From: Luteipulveratus flavus
GTDB taxonomy: Bacteria > Actinomycetota > Actinomycetes > Actinomycetales > Dermatophilaceae
Assembly: GCF_029439465.1 (NCBI RefSeq)
Contig: NZ_JAROAV010000033.1
Coordinates: 62,001 to 126,000, forward strand
Direction of reading: 5' to 3'
Length of the DNA: 64,000 nucleotides
The notes under the pieces were generated by a model. That model did not search any database. It was given only the letters and a program-made list of their open reading frames with translations, and was not told the origin of the DNA. Position 1 is the first letter of the stretch; every line of letters begins with the position of its first letter. The position numbers and the translations under genes are program-made. This document shows, piece by piece, positions 39,944-50,361 of the stretch.

Positions 39944-41932
39944 TCAGCCGGTGCGGTCAGCCGTGATCCGCTCCTCGTTGCGGACGGTCCCGCGGGTGGA
40001 GGAGTACAGCCACCCGATCGCGGCGACGAAGACGATCATGCCGATGCCGTTGGCCCAGCTGGTGAAGCCCTCGCCCACGATCGCCAGGGGTGAGTCCTTG
40101 CCGGAGCCGGCGACGATGCCGGCGTACACGACCCCGAAGAGGCTGTCGCCGACGATCAGACCGGTCGCCATCAGGACGCCGAGCCGCTTGGCGTGCTCCG
40201 GGTCGTTGCGGCGGTCGGCCCACCGGTCGTACACGTGGCCGAGGATGGCACCGATCGGGATGAGCAGGGAGAGCGCCATCGGCAGGTAGAGGCCCATGCC
40301 GACCGCGAGCGGCGGCAGGTTGAACCGGGACCTGCGCGTGAGCACCTCGTCGACGATGATCACCACGACACCGATGGCGGCGCCGAGCCCGAGGTAGCCC
40401 CACTCCAGGTCACCGCCGAAGACGCCCTTGGCGAGGGCGGAGATCAGCGACGCCTGGGGCGCGGCGAGGGCGTTGTCGCCGGCGCCGGGCGCGCCCTGGA
40501 ACCCGAACGCGGAGTTGAGCAGGTTCAGCACGGGCGCGATGACGATCGAGCCGAACACCACGCCGACGACGAGGGCGGCCTGCTGCTTCCACGGCGTCGC
40601 GCCGACCAGCTGGCCGGTCTTGAGGTCCTGCAGGTTGTCGTTGGAGATCGTGGCGATGCTGAACACGACCGCCGTGACGAACAGCGTGTACGCCACCAGC
40701 GAGGTCACCTGGTGCGCGTCACCGTCGCGGCCGTGCACCACGACCATCAGCAGCGACGCGACCAGGACCACGACGATGCCGACGCCGGAGATCGGGCTGT
40801 TCGACGAGCCGATGAGGCCGGCCATGTACCCGCACACCGCGGCGATCACAGCGCCGATCAGGAGGACGAACACCAGGCTGACCAGGATCGTCAGCGCCGT
40901 GCTGCCCCCGATGGTGGTGCCGTTCAGGAAGGTCCACAGCAGCAGGCCGATGGGCAGCAGGGACAGCACGATCGTGCCCCCGACGATCGTGATCGGCAGG
41001 TCCCGCTCGGTGATGTCGACGGTGTCGCCCTGACGCCGGGCGCGCGCCGATGCCGACGCCTCGCGGATGCCCCGGGCGATGGGGGCCAGGATCCGCAGCA
41101 GCGTCCAGATCGCGGCGACGGCGATCGTGCCGGCGCCGACGAACCGCACGTCGGAGGTGAAGGTCTTGTCCACGACGTCCGCGACGGCCGCTCCGCTGAC
41201 TTCACCGGAGGTGAAGATCGGCACGAGCACGAGCCAGGCGATCGCGAGGCCGACGAGCATCGCGACGCCGACGGTGAGGCCGACCAGGTGGCCGACGCCG
41301 ATGAGGGCCAGCGACAGGCTCGCGGAGAACGCGGTCCCGCCGGAGCCGATCCGGACGGCCTTCGTCACCTCGGTGCTCGCGAGCTTGAGCGCGCCGAGGA
41401 TGTTGAACGCCACGGCGACGAGCGCACCCTTGAGGATGATCTTGAGGCCACGGGCGTTCTGGTCGGCGTCGCCCTCGGTGCCCGTCCCGACCTTCAGCAC
41501 CTCGGCGGCGGCGACGCCCTCGGGGTAGGGCAGGTCGGAGCCGGTGACGAGCGCGCGCCGCAGCGGCACGGAGTACATGACGCCGAGCGTGCCGCCGATG
41601 GCGCACAGCGCGACGGTGGTCCAGTACGGGAAGTCCTGCCACCAGCCGATCATGATCAGGCCCGGGAGGACGAAGATGATCGCCGCGAGCGTGCCCGCCG
41701 CGGACGCGATCGTCTGGACGATGTTGTTCTCCTGGACGCTGGTCCCGCCGATGCGTCGCAGGATCGCCATGGAGATGACCGCCGCGGGGATGGCGGTGGC
41801 GAACGTCAGCCCGACCTTGAGACCGAGGTAGACGTTCGCCGCGGTGAAGACCAGGGTGATGATCCCACCGAGGACGATGCCCCTGACGGTCAGCTCTCGC
41901 GTGGTGGTGGCAGTGGTCGTGCTGGTAGTCAT
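39944..41932 (-). CDS. OPT-family oligopeptide transporter
   Basis: Proton-coupled integral membrane transporter of 662 residues with roughly 14-16 hydrophobic helices. Typical OPT features are GIITLVFTAANVYLGLKVGLTFATAIPAAV-like first helices, ENNIVQTIASAAG (the conserved NNxxQTxASA), LPYPEGVAAAEVLK (the PxxEGxA.AE motif), GLIGSSNSPISGVGI and the SNDNLQDLKTGQLVGA segment. The start MTTSTTTATTTRELT is Thr-rich, with no signal peptide. Prokaryotic members may move peptides or metal-chelate compounds; substrate is unknown. An M19 dipeptidase lies 2.7 kb away but is not linked. Confidence 0.92.
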   Translation of the reverse strand: MTTSTTTATTTRELTVRGIVLGGIITLVFTAANVYLGLKVGLTFATAIPAAVISMAILRRIGGTSVQENNIVQTIASAAGTLAAIIFVLPGLIMIGWWQDFPYWTTVALCAIGGTLGVMYSVPLRRALVTGSDLPYPEGVAAAEVLKVGTGTEGDADQNARGLKIILKGALVAVAFNILGALKLASTEVTKAVRIGSGGTAFSASLSLALIGVGHLVGLTVGVAMLVGLAIAWLVLVPIFTSGEVSGAAVADVVDKTFTSDVRFVGAGTIAVAAIWTLLRILAPIARGIREASASARARRQGDTVDITERDLPITIVGGTIVLSLLPIGLLLWTFLNGTTIGGSTALTILVSLVFVLLIGAVIAAVCGYMAGLIGSSNSPISGVGIVVVLVASLLMVVVHGRDGDAHQVTSLVAYTLFVTAVVFSIATISNDNLQDLKTGQLVGATPWKQQAALVVGVVFGSIVIAPVLNLLNSAFGFQGAPGAGDNALAAPQASLISALAKGVFGGDLEWGYLGLGAAIGVVVIIVDEVLTRRSRFNLPPLAVGMGLYLPMALSLLIPIGAILGHVYDRWADRRNDPEHAKRLGVLMATGLIVGDSLFGVVYAGIVAGSGKDSPLAIVGEGFTSWANGIGMIVFVAAIGWLYSSTRGTVRNEERITADRTG

Positions 41933-42054
41933 ACGCCTTCCTTGGCGTTGCGGACGGGACACGCCGACGGCGAGGTCAGGGACCTCGCCGGGCCGATCCA
42001 CGGTACATAGCCATGCTGTGGAAAACCCAGCCGGGCCCGACTGCGCCCGACTCC

Positions 42055-42522
42055 TCAGGATCGCAGGCGAGCACCCAGCAGGTCCAGGACGGCCTGCACC
42101 GTCGATGCGCGGATGTGCTCGCGGTCGCCGTCCAGCGTGAGAGCGGCGTGCTGGGCGCCGTCGTCGCTCGCGGCGGCCACGAACACGGTCCCGACGGCGT
42201 ACCCGTCCTGCGGGTCCGGGCCGGCGACGCCGGTCGTCGCCAGCCCCCACGTCGCGCCGAGCAGGGAGCGTACGCCGACCGCCATCTGCAGCGCGACCTG
42301 CGCCTGCACGGCCCCGCCGGCGGCCAGCAGACCGGCGTCGACGCCGAGAACGTCCGCCTTCACGTCCGTGGCGTACGACACGACGCCGCCGCGGACGACC
42401 GCGCTCGCGCCGGGCACGCTCGTGAGCCGCGCGCAGACGAGGCCCCCGGTCAACGACTCCGCGCACGCCACGGTCTCGTGGCGATCGGTGAGCGTGCGGA
42501 CGAGTGCCGCCGCGTCGCTCAC
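42055..42522 (-). CDS. CinA C-terminal domain protein (PncC-type nicotinamide-nucleotide amidase)
   Basis: A 155-residue protein consisting only of the CinA C-terminal domain, whose E. coli form PncC deamidates NMN to nicotinate mononucleotide. Conserved segments: ETVACAESLTGGLVCARLTSVPGAS, VVRGGVVSYATDVKADVLGV, WGLATTGVAGPDPQDGYAVGTVFVA. The N-terminal molybdopterin-binding-like domain is absent, as in many actinobacteria. The GTG at 42522 overlaps the pgsA stop, so it is last of the coupled rimO-pgsA-cinA operon. Its usual downstream neighbour clgR is displaced by inserted genes. Confidence 0.9.
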   Translation of the reverse strand: MSDAAALVRTLTDRHETVACAESLTGGLVCARLTSVPGASAVVRGGVVSYATDVKADVLGVDAGLLAAGGAVQAQVALQMAVGVRSLLGATWGLATTGVAGPDPQDGYAVGTVFVAAASDDGAQHAALTLDGDREHIRASTVQAVLDLLGARLRS

Positions 42523-43160
42523 CGGTGGGACCGTCGCCGTGCCCGTCGGGCTGCCGTGCGCTCGCTGTTGCGGCGCAGCTGCACCGCCCGGAAGACGTAG
42601 TCGACGCCGGTCACCACGGTGACCACCAGCGCGGCGACCATCAGGACCCAGGCGATGCCGTGCAGCACGCCCTCCAGCGGCAGCACGAACAGACCGATCG
42701 CGAACGCCTGCAGGGCCGTCTTGAGCTTGCCGCCGCGGCTGGCCGGCATGACCCCGTGCCGGATGACCGCGAACCGCAGCAGGGTGACGCCGATCTCGCG
42801 CACCAGGATGACGACGGTGATCCACCAGGGCACCTCGTCGATGAGGGACAGCCCGATGAGCGCCATCCCCATCAGCGCCTTGTCGGCGATGGGGTCGACG
42901 ACCTTCCCGAAGTCGGTCACGAGCCCGCGGGCGCGGGCGAGGTCCCCGTCGATGCGGTCGGTGAGCGACGCGACGGCGAACACCGCGAAGGCCGCGATCC
43001 GCATCCCGTCGGACTCGCCGCCGTCGGCGAGCAGCAGCCAGCCGAACACCGGGACCAGGGCGATGCGCAGCATCGTCAGGTAGTTGGCGACGTTCCAGTT
43101 GCTGACGCCGTCGCTCGGGTGGGCGGCCGGGTCGGGGGTCGCCGCCGGGGGATGCATCAT
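42519..43160 (-). CDS. pgsA: CDP-diacylglycerol--glycerol-3-phosphate 3-phosphatidyltransferase
   Basis: Inner-membrane enzyme making phosphatidylglycerophosphate, precursor of phosphatidylglycerol and cardiolipin. Length 213 residues. The CDP-alcohol phosphotransferase motif [20 protein letters not shown] plus DPIAD fits D-x2-DG-x2-AR-x8-G-x3-D-x3-D. About six hydrophobic helices follow the N-terminal 25-residue tail ([22 protein letters not shown] is the first). ATG at 43160 overlaps the rimO stop; its own stop overlaps cinA. Paralogues such as cardiolipin synthase share the motif, but the rimO-pgsA-cinA context supports PgsA. Confidence 0.93.
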   Translation of the reverse strand: MMHPPAATPDPAAHPSDGVSNWNVANYLTMLRIALVPVFGWLLLADGGESDGMRIAAFAVFAVASLTDRIDGDLARARGLVTDFGKVVDPIADKALMGMALIGLSLIDEVPWWITVVILVREIGVTLLRFAVIRHGVMPASRGGKLKTALQAFAIGLFVLPLEGVLHGIAWVLMVAALVVTVVTGVDYVFRAVQLRRNSERTAARRARRRSHR

Positions 43161-44608
43161 CGCCGCTCCGCGACGAGGTCGATGCCCTCGGTCGCCACGA
43201 CCTCGGCCCGCACGATGTCGCCCACCACGACGTCGGCCGTCTCGGGCAGGTAGGTGACGCCGTCGACGTCCGGCCCCTGCTGCGCGGCGCGACCGACCGG
43301 ACGCGGGTCGTCCTCGTCCCCGAGGCTCTCGACCAGGACCTCGACGGTCTCGCCGACCCGCTCCTCGGCGCGCTGCAGGTTCAGCTCCTCGACGAGGGTG
43401 CGGATGTGCTCCAGCCGGGCCGCCACCTCGTCCTCGGGCAGCTTGGCCTCGTACGTCTCGGCCTCGGTGCCGTCCTCGTCGGAGTAGCCGAAGACGCCGA
43501 CGACGTCGAGCCGGGCGTGGACCAGGAACTGCTCCAGCTCCTCCAGGTCGGCCTCGGTCTCGCCCGGGAAGCCGACGATGACGTTGGAGCGGATGCCGGC
43601 CTGCGGGCTGCGCTCGCGAACCTGCTCCAGGAGGCCGAGGAAGGCCTCCCGGGACCCGAAGCGGCGCATCCGGCGCAGCAGCGGCTCCGAGGCGTGCTGG
43701 AAGGAGATGTCGAAGTACGGCACCACGCCGGGCGTCGCGGTCATGGCGTCCAGCAGGTCCGGGCGGATCTCGGCCGGTTGCAGGTAGGACACCCGGACCC
43801 GCTCGATGCCCTCGACCGCGACGAGCTCGGGCAGCATCGTGTCCAGCAGCCGCAGGTCGCCGAGGTCCTTGCCGTACGAGGTGGAGTTCTCGCTGACGAG
43901 GAAGATCTCCTTGACGTCGTGCTGGCCGAGCCAGCGCGCCTCGGCGAGCACGTCCGAGGGCCGACGGGAGACGAACGCGCCGCGGAACATCGGGATCGCG
44001 CAGAAGGCACACCGCCGGTCGCAGCCGCTGGCGATCTTCAGCGGAGCCCACGGCCGGCCGTCCAGGCGGGCGCGGACCACGCGCGGCGAGGACGCGGGCG
44101 AGGCGATCGAGACGTCGTCCGGGCGGCGGATCTCACCGTGACCGGGCAGGGCCACGCCCGCCGCGCCGTCCTGGCGCGCGACCGGCGACAGCGGCAGCAG
44201 CCGGCGCCGGTCGCTCGGGGTGTGGGACGCCGGTGCGTGCCCGTCGAGGATCGCGCCGAGGTGGCTGGACATGTCCTGGTAGGAGTCGAAGCCCAGGACG
44301 GCGTCCGCCTCGGGCAGCTGGGCGGCCAGCTGCTCGCCGTACCGCTCGGCCAGGCAGCCCACGGCGACGACCGCCTGGGTCCGCCCGCTCTCCTTGAGGT
44401 CGCCGGCCTCCAGCAGCGCGTCGATGGAGTCCTTCTTGGCCTGCTCGACGAAGCCGCAGGTGTTGACGACGGCGACGTCGGCGTCCGAGGCGTCCTCGAC
44501 CAGCGTCCAGCCCTGATCGGACAGTCGGCCGGCGAGCTCCTCGGAGTCGACCTCGTTGCGAGCGCAGCCCAGGGTCACCAGCGCGACGCTGCGGGAGGGA
44601 GAAGGCAT
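43157..44608 (-). CDS. rimO: Ribosomal protein S12 methylthiotransferase
   Basis: Radical-SAM enzyme that methylthiolates an Asp of ribosomal protein S12, 483 residues. Auxiliary-cluster cysteines: [43 protein letters not shown]. The radical SAM motif is [14 protein letters not shown]-terminal TRAM-type domain from about 415. It differs from MiaB (at 15404) in the first motif. A leaderless promoter fits: TACAGT (complement 44616-44621) ends 7 bases before the ATG. First of the rimO-pgsA-cinA operon, facing away from the dipeptidase gene. Confidence 0.96.
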   Translation of the reverse strand: MPSPSRSVALVTLGCARNEVDSEELAGRLSDQGWTLVEDASDADVAVVNTCGFVEQAKKDSIDALLEAGDLKESGRTQAVVAVGCLAERYGEQLAAQLPEADAVLGFDSYQDMSSHLGAILDGHAPASHTPSDRRRLLPLSPVARQDGAAGVALPGHGEIRRPDDVSIASPASSPRVVRARLDGRPWAPLKIASGCDRRCAFCAIPMFRGAFVSRRPSDVLAEARWLGQHDVKEIFLVSENSTSYGKDLGDLRLLDTMLPELVAVEGIERVRVSYLQPAEIRPDLLDAMTATPGVVPYFDISFQHASEPLLRRMRRFGSREAFLGLLEQVRERSPQAGIRSNVIVGFPGETEADLEELEQFLVHARLDVVGVFGYSDEDGTEAETYEAKLPEDEVAARLEHIRTLVEELNLQRAEERVGETVEVLVESLGDEDDPRPVGRAAQQGPDVDGVTYLPETADVVVGDIVRAEVVATEGIDLVAERR

Positions 44609-44615
44609 GGGCTCA

Positions 44616-44621
44616 ACTGTA
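44616..44621 (-). promoter_or_regulatory. Leaderless -10 element of rimO
   Basis: TACAGT on the minus strand, 7 bases before the rimO ATG; no Shine-Dalgarno sequence lies in between. Confidence 0.5.
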
Positions 44622-44664
44622 GTTGCGCCCAGGAGGCCGGACGTCGCGTGATGGGATGGGCGGC

Positions 44665-45849
44665 ATGAGCCAGTCCCCCACCCCCGTGACCGAGATCCTG
44701 CGCACCAGCCCTCTGATCGACGGGCACAACGACCTGCCGTGGGAGGCCAGGAAGCAGGTCGGCTACGACTTCGACCGGCTCGACATCGCGGCCGGCACGC
44801 AGGGTCGTACGCACACCGACGTGCCGCGGCTGCGCGCTGGCGGCGTGGGTGGTCAGTTCTGGTCGGTGTTCGTCCCCGCCCAGCTGCAGGGCGACTCCGC
44901 CGTGAGCGCCACGCTGGAGCAGATCGACGCGGTGCACCAGATGGTCGGCCGCTACCCGGACGCGTTCGGCATCGCCCGGACGGCCGACGAGGTCGAGGCG
45001 GTGTTCGACAGCGGACGGATCGCCTCGCTGATGGGCGCCGAGGGCGGGCACTCGATCGGCTGTTCGCTCGCGACGCTGCGGATGATGTACGTGCTCGGCG
45101 TCCGCTACCTCACCCTCACCCACAACGACAACGTGCCGTGGGCCGACTCGGCGACCGACGAGCCCGTCCACCACGGCCTGTCACGGTTCGGCGTCGAGGT
45201 GGTCCACGAGATGAACCGCACCGGGATGCTGGTCGACCTCAGCCACGTGTCGGCGGACACGATGCGCGACGCGCTGAAGGCCACCGAGGCGCCAACGATC
45301 TTCTCCCACAGCTCGGCCCGCGCCGTCTGCGACAGCCCGCGGAACGCGCCCGACGACGTGCTGGAGTCGCTGCGCGACAACAACGGCGTGATCATGGCGA
45401 CCTTCGTCCCCGAGTTCGTCTCGCAGGCCTGTGCTGCCTGGCGCCAGTCAGCCGTCGACGCTGCGGCCGCCGCTGGGCTCGCCCCGTTCGACCTCTCCCA
45501 GTTCGCTCCGTTCGTGAAGGAGTGGATGGTTCGCAACCCCCGGCCGGCCTCGGGGCTCGCGGACGTCGTCCCCCACTTCGAGCACATCCGTGAGGTGTGC
45601 GGCATCGACCACATCGGCATCGGGGGCGACTACGACGGCACAGGCGCGCTCCCGACGGGCCTGGAGGACGTCTCCGGCTACCCGGTGCTGTTCGCGGCGC
45701 TGCAGGAGAAGGGCTGGTCGGACGACGACCTGCGCAAGGTGGCCGGCGGCAACGTGCTGCGGGTGATGCGCGACGCCGAGGCCAAGGCCCGCGAGCTGCA
45801 GGCGACCCGCGGCCCCAGCCTCGCAACGTACGAGGAGCTCGACGGCTGA
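44665..45849 (+). CDS. M19-family membrane dipeptidase homologue
   Basis: Zinc-dependent dipeptidase of the renal-dipeptidase family, 394 residues, without a signal peptide. Metal-binding elements: [12 protein letters not shown] (HxD), the bridging Glu in [10 protein letters not shown], His in [12 protein letters not shown], and [40 protein letters not shown] is the family's C-terminal signature. The ATG at 44665 is favoured; an in-frame ATG 9 bases upstream is possible. Substrate is probably a dipeptide or a D-amino-acid-containing compound. Divergent from rimO, followed by a strong terminator, so a single-gene unit. Confidence 0.93.
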   Translation: MSQSPTPVTEILRTSPLIDGHNDLPWEARKQVGYDFDRLDIAAGTQGRTHTDVPRLRAGGVGGQFWSVFVPAQLQGDSAVSATLEQIDAVHQMVGRYPDAFGIARTADEVEAVFDSGRIASLMGAEGGHSIGCSLATLRMMYVLGVRYLTLTHNDNVPWADSATDEPVHHGLSRFGVEVVHEMNRTGMLVDLSHVSADTMRDALKATEAPTIFSHSSARAVCDSPRNAPDDVLESLRDNNGVIMATFVPEFVSQACAAWRQSAVDAAAAAGLAPFDLSQFAPFVKEWMVRNPRPASGLADVVPHFEHIREVCGIDHIGIGGDYDGTGALPTGLEDVSGYPVLFAALQEKGWSDDDLRKVAGGNVLRVMRDAEAKARELQATRGPSLATYEELDG

Positions 45850-45854
45850 CCGAC

Positions 45855-45893
45855 CGGGTGGCCCGTCGCGGCGTGACGGCGCCGGGCCACCCG
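45855..45893 (+). terminator. Terminator after dipeptidase gene
   Basis: Ten-base arms CGGGTGGCCC and GGGCCACCCG with a 19-base loop, 6 bases after the stop. Its end overlaps the first of the repeats proposed for KdpE. Confidence 0.8.
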
Positions 45894-45929
45894 TCAAGAA
45901 GGCGTCAAGACGCGTGAGCACCGCGTCAA
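45892..45929 (+). promoter_or_regulatory. Direct repeats, candidate KdpE operator
   Basis: CGTCAAG at 45892 and 45903 (11-base period) and CGTCAA at 45924 (21 bases further). OmpR/PhoB-type regulators bind tandem half-sites about 11 bases apart, one helical turn. KdpE is such a regulator and is encoded in this operon. The repeats end 41 bases before the kdpF ATG. Confidence 0.5.
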
Positions 45930-45969
45930 TTCGCGCGGTGCCCACGCCGTCCGGACGTTCGCTGAAGGC

Positions 45970-46056
45970 ATGGCCGAACTCCTCGTCGGTGGCGTCGTCG
46001 CCGCCGCACTCCTGATCTACCTCGTCTACGCGCTCGTCCGACCGGAGCGGTTCTGA
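45970..46056 (+). CDS. kdpF: K+-transporting ATPase subunit KdpF
   Basis: A 28-residue single-helix membrane peptide, [20 protein letters not shown] followed by ALVRPERF. It stabilises the KdpFABC complex. The ATG at 45970 follows GAAGGC. Its last base forms part of the kdpA ATG (TGATG), tight coupling. Too short for ordinary gene finders, but the [14 protein letters not shown] ending is typical of KdpF. Confidence 0.93.
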   Translation: MAELLVGGVVAAALLIYLVYALVRPERF

Positions 46057-47698
46057 TGGGCACCACCCTCTCGGGGCTGCTCACGATCGCCACGGTGGTC
46101 CTCGTCCTCGCCGTGGCGCACGTCCCGCTGGGCGACGCGATGGCGCGGGTCTTCACCGGCGAGCGGCACCTGCGGGTCGAGTCCGCCGTCTACCGCCTGT
46201 GCGGGGTGAGCCCGTCCTCGGAGCAGCGCTGGTCCACGTACGCCCTTTCCGTCGCCGGGTTCTCGGCCGTCAGCATCGTCGGGCTCTTCGCCCTGATCCG
46301 GTTCCAGGGCAGCCTGCCGCTGGCCCGCGGAGCGGCCATGGACACCGACACGGCCGTGAACACGGCGGTGTCCTTCGCGACCAACACCAACTGGCAGAGC
46401 TACGTCGGAGAGGTCGGCGCGTCGCCGGTCGTGCAGACCCTCGGCCTCGCGGTGCAGAACTTCGTGTCGGCCGCGGTCGGGCTGGCGATCGCGGTGGCGC
46501 TGATCCGCGGCCTGACCCGCAACGCGTCGACCACCCTGGGCAACTTCTGGGTCGACCTGACCCGGTCGGTCGTGCGAATCCTGCTGCCGCTGGCCGCGAT
46601 CGGCGCGATCGTGCTGCTCGCCGGCGGCGTGGTCCAGGACCTCACCGCGCCCGAGGTCGTGCATGGCCTGTCCGGGGTGGACCAGACCGTGCAGAGCGGT
46701 CTGATCGCGAGCCAGGAGGCGATCAAGGAGCTGGGCACGAACGGCGGCGGCTACCTCAACGCCAACTCCGCCCACCCGCTGGAGAACCCGAACGCCGTGA
46801 CCAACCTGGTCCAGGTGGTCCTGATGCTGGTCATCCCGTTCTCGCTGCCGCGGACGTACGGCGTCCTGGTCGGCGACCGGCGTCAGGGGCAGGCGGTGCT
46901 GGCGTTCATGGCGACGCTGTGGGTGGCGATGCTCGCGGTCATCACCTGGGCCGAGACCGCCGCAGCCACCGGCCCGCTCGGGGCGATGGAGGGCAAGGAG
47001 GTCCGGTTCGGCGTCTGGGGCTCGACGCTGTTCGCCCACACCACGACCGCCACCTCGACCGGCGCGGTCAACTCGCTGCACGAGAGCTACAGCCCGCTCG
47101 GTGGCGGCGGCGTGCTCTTCAACATGATGCTCGGCGAGGTGTCGCCGGGCGGCGTCGGAGCCGGCCTGTACGGCGCGCTCGTCGTGGCGATCCTGGCGGT
47201 CTTCGTCGCCGGGCTGATGGTCGGCCGCACTCCGGAGATCGTCGGCAAGACCGTCGGCCGGCGCGAGATCACGCTGGTCGCCCTCGTCACCGTGACGACG
47301 CCCGCCCTCGTCCTGCTCGGAACCGGCGCGGCACTCGCGCTCGGGACCGCCCGGGCCGGCCTGCTCGGAACGGGCCCGCACGGGCTCACCGAGATGCTGT
47401 ACGCGTTCACCTCGGCGTCGAACAACAACGGCAGCGCGTTCGCCGGGCTCACCGCCGACCAGCCGTACCTCAACCTGACGCTCGCCGCCTGCATGCTGCT
47501 CGGTCGCTTCGTCCCGATCCTGCTGATCCTGGCGCTCGCGGGATCCCTTGCCGCGCAACGGAGACGACCGGCCACCGACGGCGCGATGCCGACCCACACT
47601 CCCCTGTTCGCCGGGCTCATGGTCGGCGTCGCGGTCCTGGTGACCGGCCTGACCTTCCTGCCCGTCCTCGCTCTCGGTCCGCTCGCGGAGGCCCTCTC

Positions 47699-47702
<4 letters not shown>
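46056..47702 (+). CDS. kdpA: K+-transporting ATPase subunit KdpA
   Basis: Potassium channel-like subunit, 548 residues, usual length. Ten helices with the four-fold pore arrangement: the first selectivity segment is in [12 protein letters not shown], the second in [20 protein letters not shown], the third in [18 protein letters not shown], the fourth in [28 protein letters not shown] is highly conserved. Translated with kdpF and kdpB by stop/start overlaps. Binds and moves K+ into the pump complex. Confidence 0.97.
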
Positions 47703-49707
<2,005 letters not shown>

Positions 49708-49711
<4 letters not shown>

Positions 49712-50361
49712 TCACCATGTCGACCACCACCCCCACCTCGGCTGCCACCTCGGCCCCGACCTCCTCGGGCCGCTCCCGGACCCGCACGGTCCACCTCGGC
49801 TCGTTCGGCCGCCAGACCGTGGCCGGGCTGCGGATGCTCCTGGTCATGACCGTGCTCGTCGGCGTGCTCTACCCCGCGGTCGTGTGGGCCGTCGGGCAGG
49901 CGGCCTTCCGGGACCAGGCGTCCGGCTCGCTCGTGCGTCGCGACGGCGTCGTCGTGGGTTCGTCCCTGCTCGGTCAGCAGTGGACCGGTCCGCAGTGGTT
50001 CCACTCCCGCCCGTCGGTCTCGGAGTACGCCGGTGACACCAGCGGCGGGTCGAACCTCACCGCCACGGACCCGCGGCTGCTCCGGGAGGTCGCCCAGCGG
50101 CGGGCCGCGCTCGGCGCCGGCGGCGCGTCCGCCCCGGCCGACGCGCTGACGGCGAGCGCCAGCGGCCTGGACCCGCACATCAGCCCGGAGTACGCGGCCG
50201 CTCAGGTCTTCCGGGTCGCCCGGGCCCGCGGCCTGACGACCGAGCAGGTCCGCCGGCTCGTCACCGACCACACCCAGAGACGCACCCTGGGGTACCTCGG
50301 CATGCCGCGGGTGGACGTGCTGGAGCTGAACCTCGCCCTGGACGCCGCGGCCCGGCGATGA
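49708..50361 (+). CDS. kdpC: K+-transporting ATPase subunit KdpC
   Basis: Single-pass subunit of the Kdp complex, 217 residues. An unusually long Thr/Ser-rich N-terminal extension of about 38 residues precedes the helix [22 protein letters not shown] (the LYP motif is family-typical). The extracytoplasmic part has [19 protein letters not shown] and GSNLTATDP. The end [11 protein letters not shown] is conserved. GTG at 49708 overlaps the kdpB stop; an ATG 9 bases later is the alternative. Its own stop overlaps the kdpD start. Confidence 0.95.
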
